A stretch of DNA of 25,953 nucleotides, taken from NCBI RefSeq assembly GCF_041956535.1, contig NW_027192213.1, positions 190,291 to 216,243 on the forward strand. Reading direction: 5' to 3'. Shown in pieces: positions 1-9,426 of this stretch. The notes below the pieces were generated by a model. The model was given only the letters and a program-made list of their open reading frames with translations. It was not told where the DNA came from and did not search any database. The stretch is from Calcarisporiella thermophila CBS 279.70 (Eukaryota > Calcarisporiellomycota). Each line of letters starts with the position of its first letter. Positions within the stretch are counted from its first letter, which is position 1. A program made the position numbers and the translations under genes.

Positions 1-75
1 GAAAAAAGAAAAAAAAAACTGAATTTTAGCTATATGATGTGTTGTTCGAGTCGAATTTCACGCTGTATTCGTCTG

Positions 76-157
76 GACAGCTTGACCGAGTGGTTAAGGT
101 GTATGACTCGAAATCATATGGGCACTGCCCGCGCAGGTTCAAATCCTGCAGCTGTCG
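76..157 (+). tRNA. tRNA-Ser (anticodon CGA)
   Basis: This 82-nt stretch folds as a class II tRNA. The 7-bp acceptor stem pairs 76-82 with 150-156, and G157 is the discriminator base. The anticodon stem pairs 102-106 with 114-118 around a 7-base loop (107-113) holding CGA at 109-111, which reads the serine codon UCG. A variable arm longer than in class I tRNAs follows, as expected for tRNA-Ser, and then a T arm with the GGTTCAAATCC box (internal promoter B box). The D arm contains the A-box-like GAGTGGTTAAGG. No intron interrupts the anticodon loop. CCA is not encoded, as is usual in eukaryotes. Confidence 0.95.
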
Positions 158-166
158 TCACATTTC

Positions 167-171
167 TTTTT
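167..171 (+). terminator. RNA polymerase III T-run terminator of tRNA-Ser
   Basis: A run of five T residues begins ten bases after the tRNA discriminator base. This is the standard position and form of a Pol III terminator. Confidence 0.7.
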
Positions 172-911
172 CACTATTTTTGTCGCTCTGAGAATGAATA
201 TTTATTATTCTTTGTTCCATCTTGCCCTCAGGCCTCAACATCCTAAGGTTAATTTTGATATATGCACCCTAATTTTTATGCTTGCACTCAACATGAGTTG
301 CATTCTCGAGACGAGCATGCACACTCTCATTATTCGCGATTAAGAAACTTGTGAATGATTCTGCCTCTTGTATTTACTTCTCCAAAATTTTCTTTTCGTA
401 ACATCAACCACCCTCTACGATGTAAACAATTCTATCAAATACCATCAGGCAGTATATGAGAAATAAGTTTTCCTCTTGGGGAATGTTTACATATAAAATA
501 AATGATATATTTTTTATCAAAAGTTAAATGATATGTTGGATATTTATTTCTACTAATAATATATCTTGTCAAAAAGGCCAGCCTAAATACTGGAAAATAG
601 GAATTATTAGGAATTGATTTGAAGTAGTTCTATTAACGACTTTCATATTGCGATGGGTTGAAACAAACTCAAGCATCACGTCCATTCATTCTGACCGTGT
701 TGGTAAAGTCAATAACACGCGAGCCAGAACGCTTTATTTCTTAGAGGACTTCTGTGTATATTTCTCTCAGCTTAAATCTCCAGGAAGAATTATTAAAGGT
801 TGCCCCGGAAAGACTGCGAGAAAATTGTGACTTGCATTGGCCACAAAACGCGGACAAAATGACAAGAAATAAAAATATTTTAGATATACACCAAAAAAAA
901 TAAATTAGAGA
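172..911. other. Intergenic region between tRNA-Ser and the Yip4-like gene
   Basis: About 740 nt of AT-rich DNA. It contains short open frames, for example at 648-830 on the plus strand, but these show no recognisable family and no splice-consistent extension. The last 100 nt before the start codon at 912 is A-rich and probably holds the promoter and 5' leader of the Yip4-like gene. No RNA gene or repeat was recognised. Confidence 0.6.
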
Positions 912-1976
912 ATGTCAGCTAATCAGTATAACAATCCTTTTGCATCTCCACTTACGACGGAGCTTGATGTGGAGATGCCACCCGAACATGTAGCAATTGA
1001 TGCGGATGATCTTGATCTCGCGACTGCCGGAGTTGCCTCAAAGCCTAATATGCAACCTGCAGTAGTTAGCGGCGTTATAGGGGCTGCGACAAGGACGGAT
1101 CCAAACGCACGATACACTACCGGTCCTGTTGCGGACACTCTCGATGAGCCTGTGACCACAACTATTGTTAGTTTGAAACCCAAGCGTCGTTGATATACTT
1201 GTTTATGTTAATTCATATTTTCTGTGCTAGATGCGCGATTTAAGAAGTATTGGCGAAAAGATTCGTCAGGTACTTCATCCAAAGGGAAGACCCGAGGTCC
1301 TGAAAGATTGTAAGTATCAATCGATATACTGTTTCGAAATCATTGGCTTAATTTCTGATTGTTAGGGGATCTATGGGGCCCATTGTTCCTTTGTCTATCA
1401 CTTGCCATGTACGCTAACAGCTATTCAAAGAATTTTCGCCATTCCGAGCTAATCTAATTCCTCTTCCATTTATTTAGAATTTTGAGCATCACTGCTCCTC
1501 CATCACAGTCCGTGCTTGTTTTCACTGGGGTTTTTGTAATAGTGTGGTGTGGTGCTGCAATTGTCACGCTTAATGCGAAGCTATTAGGAGGAGCTGTGTA
1601 ATTTCTTTTTTCTTTTCTTATCAACATCCACCTTGGTTTTGGCCTAACCATTCAATTCGTTTAGTTCCTTTTTCCAATCGGTTTGTGTACTTGGCTACTG
1701 TCTCTTCCCTCTGGTCGTCGCAGCCATTTTTTCGCTCTTCTTTTTCTCCTTCTTCATTCGACTCCCAATCGTTATTGCAACCTACGTGTGGGCCTCCTAT
1801 GGTATAGATATATTTTTGCCTTTTTCAGCTGGTAAAAATTTACCTGTATCTTCTGTGGAATAGCATCCCTCAACTTCCTCTCCGGTTCACACCTTACTAA
1901 CCGTCGCGCGCTCGCATCCTATCCTCTCTTCCTCTTTTACTTCGTTTTGGCTTGGGTTATTCTCATATCGAAATGA
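912..1976 (+). CDS. YIP4: Yip1-domain Golgi membrane protein, YIPF6/Yip4 type (spliced)
   Basis: Six exons (912-1166, 1231-1309, 1366-1408, 1478-1597, 1665-1801, 1864-1976) join in frame to give 248 residues. The first 85 residues are hydrophilic and end in LDEPVTTTI. The family core follows, beginning MRDLRSIGEKIRQVLHP and DWDLWGPL. The rest is hydrophobic with about five membrane segments, including VFVIVWCGAAIVTLNAKLLG, FFQSVCVLGYCLFPLVV and a final FLFYFVLAWVILIS. These blocks match the known YIPF6/Yip4 pattern. Family members sit in Golgi membranes, bind other Yip1-family proteins and Rab GTPases, and act in ER-Golgi traffic. All five introns (56-69 nt) are GT-AG. The gene converges on VPS53, with about 165 nt between the stops. 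Subfamily assignment rests on remembered family similarity. Confidence 0.9.
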
Positions 1977-2140
1977 AATCATAAACATGGCTTGATTATT
2001 TTAAATGCTTGCCTTATTAATACTGTGAATTATGCTTGAAATGACTGTTGTGTTATCTTTATAGTTTTATTTCTGTTTTCTTTTTGTTACTTTTTACATA
2101 AAAGTCTTCCAATTTTACAAACGCAACATGGATATAGCCG

Positions 2141-5100
2141 TCAGTCCTTCTTTTCACCTAAAGAGGCGAAAGAGTTCGACAAAGAGGTTAAGGATAATTG
2201 TCGATTGTGTTTGCCCAGCCCGAGATTCACACTGTTTTCCTGCTTGCGAATATTCATCCCCGCCAGAACAAACTTTCGCAGGTCATTAAATCGGGCGGCC
2301 TTATTGCTAGAACCAGCACTGCTGCCCGGGGGCGGTGAGGTGGATCGATCACCCAGTTCGGACGCCGTGCCGAGTGTGAAAGCGTTTGTCGCGGCAAAGG
2401 CCAAGGACGACGGTGCCAATGACGAAGCGGGGGTGATCTGTATGGATGCCATGAGTGGGGAGCAGTCGCTGATATTGAGGCCAGATGTGCGTTGCTGAAA
2501 AGTGTCGATGAGGGATGATTGTTCGGATTTTTTCAAGCCCTTTGAAGGAAAAGAAATGGTTGTTTTAGCGGCTGATTGTTTCACGAGCCAAAACGAGCAT
2601 ATATACTTTTAACTCCAATATTTTCTGGAAATTGCCTGAATTTTTGTCTCCAATCAAATAAATATAGTTCTCCACGATACCTTCGGGGGGATCAGGGGGA
2701 GTGAGCACCACCTTCAGGAGCGTATCGATTTTGCGCATGCTACGCTCCACATGCTTCACGAACCTTTAGTTAAAGAAGTGGTTAAGGTCTATTAGTAATT
2801 TACGAATTAACCCAAGTTCGGAACTTACGTTGAGGGTGGGGGGGCGGGATTATCAGCCCCCATGGACGTCATCTCTAAGAGGGTTGTCTTCAGAGCGTGT
2901 GCATCTAAGAGCATCTGCTCAGCTCCGACCTCGGAAATGGGGCGGCATTTCATCATATTACCAAGATATTTGTTGACGAAAGACCTAGTCAAACATCCAT
3001 TCATCAATAGGGAATGGTAGGATTTATATCAAGAGGGGGATCACGATCATTACTCGACAAATTTATCGCAAAAATTACGGAAATATCGATTATTGGAAAT
3101 GGTCCTTCGAACCACCACCGCACAGCTTGAAAGTGTGCTTTGGAAAATACTCACGTAGTCGGATTGGTCACCCACAAGCTCTAGCTGAGCCCATGGGATG
3201 CGCGCCATTGCTGAGAGAGCGGGCTCGTAACACTGCTCGATACCACGGACCAGAGCGCGGATGCAAGAAGAGGCCGCCCTAATCATGCAGAAACATATTA
3301 GAAATCATTGGATGACATAAGGGATTCGTTCGACGCAGTTCTCACTCTAGGAAAACCTCTCGCTCCTTCTCTAAATCAATCTGTTCTTTATATTCATCTG
3401 ATATTTTTTGTTTGAGTTTTTCCTCCAGCTATTAATAAGAGTGAAATTAAGGTTATTGTTTCATCTATACCGTCGAAATGATATCTCACCTGAGACGTCG
3501 TGTTAAAACAGTAGTCTGCAGTATTTAACACTAGACATATGACTCTCAGCTCCTCTGGAGTAGGCGTGCGGCGCTCATCCCTCGTCAACTTCCCTATCAA
3601 GACGTCGTTCGCATATACTCGAAGCCATTTGCTAAGAGTGAGTGAGAGGTCGTAAAATGGTTTTCGGTTAGATAGTTTAGCGCAGCGCTGGATTGTTTCG
3701 CGATAGAAATAGAAGAGATCGGTGCTCGAGCTGAGAACAGACATGCTCGCGTCCTCTTCAGAGATGGGATTAATTTTATAGGATGTTATCATTTCGGCGA
3801 GTGTTCTGGCACACAAGGATAAACCAGGTTAGTCTCCTAAATTATTCAAGACAACGCCAAAAGAAAATTCCCGTACTTATCCTCCACATCCACAAATATT
3901 CCAAGATAGGGATCAAAACAAGCAGAAATGCGTTTAGTGAAGCCGTGCTCGAACTCCTCTTGAGTCTCTGTCATGACTTGTGATACATCCTACACAATGA
4001 AAGGTTAGACAAGAGGGTCACGGAACATTTTCAAAATGAGTAGCTACCATCCGAGTAAACCTTCTTGCCAGCTGATTCTCAAATTCAATTGTTAACTGCA
4101 ATGCACGGAGAAGCACTTTAACATCCATAGTCGAGGAACGGGAGAGTTGTTCCGACAAGTTTCCACTAAAGAGAATAGGAAATTCGCTGTCAAGGCAAAT
4201 GGAATACTGAGAAAGAATATCCTGGGGTCACCTTGTAATGTCACAAAACTTTTCGCACACCCTCTCCTGGATCTTCCATGACGCTGGAAATATATCCGAA
4301 TGGTCTTCGTCACAGGCTTTTAACATCCGCCTTAACCAAGCGTAGCGTCGCGAGACATTATCCAATTCGGACACCTCCTCGTTTGGTCGAAAAATGGCTT
4401 GGTAATCCTGGAGTTGCAGCTGGGAATACCAGTCCATGATCTTATTTCTAGCATGTCCAAAAAAAAGGCAGGTTACTTCATATCTATATACCCAAGATGC
4501 TGATTGTAATATTTTTAACCTTGCTTCGTCTCCCAATACGTCAACTACTAGGCATGCACTTTGTAACAAATTCTTTTTACCCTCAACTAAAGTACCATCT
4601 TTGCTGAATCTAGTCAAAAGACGCCTTATAAATAAAGGAATCATGATTTCAAAAAATTTCTAGTTACCCCTTTTCAAAATCCTCAAACGTCTGCGTTCTG
4701 AGCTCCTCTTGGATCTCATTCAAGGAGGAGAGCAGAGTGCCGATGGAAGATATATTGCGAAATGAGGTAAAATATTCGCTCAACTCGAAAACGGCCTATT
4801 ACGAAAGGAAAAATGATTACATCAAAGATCATAATTTTGCCAGTAATTTATGTTTACCTGAAGGAGCCGGCTCACTTCTTTATAGTGCTTTTGCTGCGAC
4901 ATTATTTTGAGCTGCTCGACCGCCGTTACTAATTTGAAAAGGAATATAATGAAAGCCTAACCAAGTGGCTAAATAATATTCTAAAACTAACCCAGCATCT
5001 GCAATCGTTTTATCGTTGTAATCGATATTGTTAGGTGTCGTTTTGCGTAATCTAATGCTTTGATTTCGCTCGTAATATCCTGCACCATTTGCTCTGCTCG

Positions 5101-5456
5101 ACCAGCCTTTTCCTTTATATGACCGATTCGCTGAAAGAGTTGCTATTTTGAAAGCATTGTCAGGTGAGTCGCAACGCGAGAGTTGAAAAACGTATTACCT
5201 GTATGGCATCCTGTGTATCTTTTAATTCTCCATCTTTTCCTCGATGGGCTCGGGTGTATTCACGGGTTTCTTCTTCCATCTGCACAATGCGCTCATCGAA
5301 GTCGTGCATTGCATCCTCTAGCCCAGTGAGATCGTTGGGAAAGAGCTCGTTGAGATAGTCGACTGGGTCAAATCGGATTCTATCTAGCGGGTCAGATGAA
5401 GAGAGGATACCTGGGAGAGCATCAAGGGGGTTATCTATTGATGTAGGGGTCGGCAT
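2141..5456 (-). CDS. VPS53: Vps53, GARP/EARP tethering complex subunit (spliced, 14 exons)
   Basis: Fourteen exons on the minus strand give 826 residues, close to the human and yeast lengths: 5456-5199, 5142-4992, 4928-4858, 4795-4668, 4609-4520, 4447-4232, 4165-4048, 3989-3877, 3805-3490, 3428-3346, 3278-3054, 2984-2829, 2763-2607 and 2539-2141. Every junction keeps the frame; the introns are 56-72 nt. Family landmarks in order are [12 protein letters not shown] near residue 29, [17 protein letters not shown] at about 266-270, [14 protein letters not shown] at about 369, [21 protein letters not shown] and [10 protein letters not shown]. Vps53 works with Vps51, Vps52 and Vps54 (GARP) or Vps50 (EARP) to tether endosome-derived vesicles at the trans-Golgi or recycling endosomes. 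The last ~95 residues after the conserved C-terminal block are Ser-rich and look disordered. The start at 5456 is the first ATG before the conserved N-terminus. Confidence 0.97.
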
Positions 5457-6766
5457 GGGGGGATGGAATATAATTAAAAAATGCTACAGCTGAAAAGAGG
5501 AATATGGAATATGGAGTAGAATAGTGTGACTGCAAAATTACAGTTGAAGTAAATCCTTCTAAGTCACTTCCTCAAAATTACAAGAAGGGTACAACATATA
5601 CACTGAATAATTGATGGAAAAGCAGTAACGGGAGTGACATGATTCAGAGATGCCCTCAAATATTGATTATTATCTCTTTAAGAAGGTATTGTTGAATTAT
5701 TGTTGAATTACTATGTCCACCACGTCTGTATATTAATTTATTCTTGTTTTTGGATGCCTTTTTTTTTGTACATACAGTATATGCTTATTCTAAACTTTGG
5801 CAGAAATAGTGTCTCACGCGGTCTATATCCAAGGCTTGGAAATTATATTTCGATGGCGTAAGGGGATATATGCTGTAGGTTGTTTGGAGCTAGAGCTATA
5901 TAGAGAGCGATGGCATACTCCATATCAACTAAGGATTTAAACTGTAACTTGCTTTGGAAGGGGATCCATTCATATCAGAGCAATCATGTGCATGGTTACT
6001 GGGCGCACAAGCCTACTACGCTTAATCGTTTTCCATGGCTGCCATAGTGAGTACTCTCGTATCCTACAGCATTCGTTTCGATACCAGCGCACACCTCGAA
6101 TCCTCCTTCTATCTTTTTATGGTTTCTGGAATAATGTGTTTGCAAATACCCAACTTGATTCTTTTCCCCTTATTCCATTATGAGAACGGAGCCTTGGGCG
6201 ACTATTGTAGTCAGAACGCGTGGATTAAATACTCAACAATGCAAATCTAGAGTGGAAGGGGAGAGTTGGGGCCACGGAATTAGACTCTTTCAGGTCATCT
6301 GTGCATTATTTACTCCATATATCCAAGTGGCCGGGCTCACCGCTCGCAAAGACGATGCTGTCAAAGAGGGATCAGCCATGATATGCACCAAGAAAAAAGA
6401 GTGCAATGACGTGCTTCACTGCGGCTTATTTTGTTTCAGTTGCATTGTGTCAATTTTCAATAAACTTTGATTGCTCACATGATCTAGCTTTTTATGCAAA
6501 GGCCGTCTATTTTTCAGCAATTTCAGGAGAGGGATCGGGATTGCGAATATGTAGGCCGAACTGCTGATAGGAAGAGTCACAGTTGCTTTATCTCCTGCTC
6601 TTTTTTTATATATAATACGCTCATTTGCCGACCCATTCATTGATTTTCCTTCACGGCTCATCCGTGGATACCTCCGTTTATAGAGTCTAGAATCTCGCCT
6701 TCGCTTTTGTTTCCCTTGCTTTTGTAGATTCTTCCTCATCCTTCTCTCTCTTCTACCCCTTTCCAC
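5457..6766. other. Divergent intergenic region between VPS53 and the fungalysin gene
   Basis: About 1.3 kb separates two divergently transcribed genes. It contains scattered short frames (plus strand 5986-6470, minus strand 6416-6766) with no family signal, so no gene is called. A near-perfect local duplication of about 12 bases lies at 5688-5712 (ATTGTTGAATT twice). The segment just before 6767 is pyrimidine-rich, which is common in fungal 5' leaders. Confidence 0.6.
6607..6616 (+). promoter_or_regulatory. Candidate TATA element of the fungalysin gene
   Basis: TATATATAAT lies after a T run, about 150 nt upstream of the fungalysin start codon at 6767. A pyrimidine-rich stretch lies between the two. 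Spacing and sequence fit a core promoter, but no transcript start is known. Confidence 0.4.
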
Positions 6767-8953
6767 ATGCTCTCCTCCATACTCTCACTTTATCTGATCT
6801 TCATCCACCTGACCACCGCCATCCAAGCGGGCCGCCTGCCCGTGCGAGGCTTCGGTCCCCGTCTCTCGCACAGTACCTTTGCCACGGCAATGGGTCCAGC
6901 AGCTTTCTCCTCTTCGCTTCGGGCCAACCCTCTTGAGATAGCACTGCATTTTGCCCGCGAGCAGCTGACTAATTCTGAATTTGTTGTGAAGAATTCCTAT
7001 CGTTCCAACCACAATGGTGTCACCCATGTGTATTTACGTCAGAGAATCGACGGCCTTGAAGTTGCAAACGGTGACATCAACATAAACGTGGATGGTTCTG
7101 GGCGGGTGGTGTCCTACGGTAACTCGTTCTACCCTGGGAATCGATTCGTAGAGGATTTGGAGCAGCCGGTAAGTATAATGACCTCCGCTTTGTGTCCTAT
7201 GTTTGCTTATGCCGTATTCTACGCTAGAGTAAAGGATGGTTCCATTCCGTCACGAAGATCTATCAATACGTGATTGGGATCAAACACTCGTCGAGCCGCT
7301 CACGCCTTATCTCGGCCGAGGAGGCGCTTATTTCGCTCTACGACCATCTAGGCCTAAAGCTGGACTTGTCGACGATTCAGACCCATACTATCCCTTCACT
7401 TAAAGGGGACCCGGCCATCCTCCTCTCTGCTCCCCAAGCCCTCTCTCCCATTCCAGCTCGACGCTGCTTCATTCAAACTCAGCATGGACTAGAGCGAGCA
7501 TGGGAGGTGATACCGGAGCTGGACTCCAACTGGATCCAGGGCTATGTTAGCGCACGCACCGGTGATGTATTATCGTTGGTGGATTGGGTTGCTGATGCAA
7601 GCTACAACGTCTATCCGCTTGGAGAAAACGATCCTCTCGAGGGTCCCAGGCAGCTCTTGCACGATCCTAACGACGTCATTGCCTCGCCTCTTGGCTGGCA
7701 CACACAGTACCTGCGCAACTACTCCACGACGGTTGGAAACAATGTATACGCTCACGAGAACCACGAGGGATCCAGCCGGTGGCTGAACAACTATCGACCT
7801 GAGGGGGGTGCTGCCCTACGGTTTGACTTTCCCTTGGACCTGAAAAAGGATCCAAAGACGTATCTGGATGCAGCGGTCACCAACCTATTTTACTGGAACA
7901 ATATGGTGAGCTTTTTTCTGGACAGTTGTGCTTGAATTCCCCCTCTCCTCTAACCCTGTCTTGCTCTCATTTCTAGATGCACGATCTCTCCTATCGGTAC
8001 GGGTTCAACGAGGAGGCCGGAAACTTCCAGGAGAACAACTATGGCCTTGGGGGCGAGGAGGGGGACGCGGTGATCGCAAATGCTCAAGACGGTTCCGGCT
8101 TCGATAATGCTAACTTTGCCACGCCCCCAGACGGCATGCGCGGCAAAATGCGCATGTATTTGTGGGACGAAACCGATCCATTGCGCGATGGAGACCTCGA
8201 GGCGGGGATCATCGTCCACGAATATACCCACGGAATTAGCAACCGCCTGACAGGAGGCCCCGCAAACTCGGGTTGCCTGGGGTGGGGAGAGTCCGGGGGC
8301 ATGGGCGAGGGATGGGGTGATTTCATTGCCACGATTCTCCGCATGCGGCCCGAGTTCAATAGCACCGTAGAATTTGGAATGGGCGAATATGCGAATGGTG
8401 GGCAAGGGATCCGCAAATACAAGGTAACCTTTTGGCTTTTTTTTTTTCCTATTTCCTCTCTACCAACAACCAACCCGGGGCTACTCTTGTCCTTTAGTAT
8501 TCGACGAGCAAGAAAACCAACCCTGAAACATATGGGACCATGAACAAGCCCGGCTACTGGGGAGTCCATGCCAAGGGAGCGGTGTGGGCCAACATGCTCT
8601 ACGAAGTGTACTGGAACCTCGTGGACAAACACCACTTCAACCCGGAGTGGTTCCCTCCCCCCACCACGAATGCCACCGCCGTTCGCGAGCACATCCTCGG
8701 CAGTGGCAACACACTGATGCTTCAGCTCGTGCTGGATGGGATGAAACTGCAGCCGTGTCGTCCAGAATTCACCGATGCGCGCGACGCCATCCTGCAGGCC
8801 GACAAGTTGCTGACGGGGGGCGAAAATCAATGCGAAATCTGGAAGGGTTTTGCCAAGCGCGGCCTAGGCATGGGAGCGCGTGTGGTGGGCGGAGACCCTT
8901 GGGGCGGAGGTGAGCGGGTGGAGAGCTTTAGAATTCCCCGCGGTGTTTGCTGA
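6767..8953 (+). CDS. Secreted M36 fungalysin metalloprotease (spliced, 4 exons)
   Basis: Exons 6767-7168, 7228-7905, 7977-8423 and 8498-8953 join in frame to give 660 residues; the introns are 59, 71 and 74 nt. Residues 1 to about 21 form a hydrophobic signal peptide ending in AIQA. An FTP-type propeptide follows, with [20 protein letters not shown] at about 85-104, and then the catalytic domain. The zinc site is intact: HEYTH at 441-445, with the third ligand expected at E471 in [10 protein letters not shown], the same 30-residue spacing as in known fungalysins. The segment [22 protein letters not shown] is also typical of the family. Fungalysins are made as inactive proenzymes, secreted, and degrade proteins such as collagen, elastin and keratin. 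The size is normal and no break is seen. It converges on the phosphatase gene downstream. Confidence 0.97.
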
Positions 8954-9426
8954 GGACTCTAACCAGTGACCTAGATATACAAAGTATATACGCTGATATA
9001 TTGTAAAACGGTCCATATATTTTTTTGTACAACATTTCCATGTTTCTCTTGCTTCTTCTTCATTTTTCAATAGACTTTCTCTCTCCCCCCCTCCTCCCCT
9101 TTATATTTAGAGTAGTTTGTGGCTATGTGTGTGTGCGTGTATATGTGTGCTTTAGTATGTTTTCTATTTCATACCGGAAACAGAGATATATCAAAGACTG
9201 GGATTGTTTTTTATCTTCATAGAGGCTTCCATATTTCTCCGCGGTATTATCTCCACTTTTTCCGTTGTTTAAGATAACAAATAAAAATATCAATAAAAAA
9301 GAATCATGAGAAATTCCTGTCCACCCATTCCTTCTTGATATTGAAATAAGTGAAACGATAAACATGGCAATCAAAAAATAAAAGTTAGAATCCTTTAGCT
9401 TTAAAGTTAGAGCTCAAGTCCCTGGT
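8954..9426. other. Convergent intergenic region with 3' ends of fungalysin and PhoD-like genes
   Basis: This 473-nt AT-rich region lies between two convergent stops. It has a pyrimidine-rich segment (about 9040-9110) and a GT-rich stretch around 9126-9150. Two plus-strand AATAAA motifs lie at 9280-9285 and 9292-9297 and could serve polyadenylation of the fungalysin transcript, although they are more than 300 nt past its stop. No gene was seen. Confidence 0.5.

Noticed and set aside
3054-3154. Strong-looking splice donor (GTGAGT) inside VPS53 exon 11
   Set aside because: Reading through keeps the frame and the conserved GDQSDYV and FCDKF segments. The nearest acceptor would give a 29-nt intron, which is too short and breaks the frame.
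8084-8830. 248-codon minus-strand frame opposite the fungalysin gene
   Set aside because: It is antisense to intact catalytic exons and crosses a real intron. It has no family features of its own.
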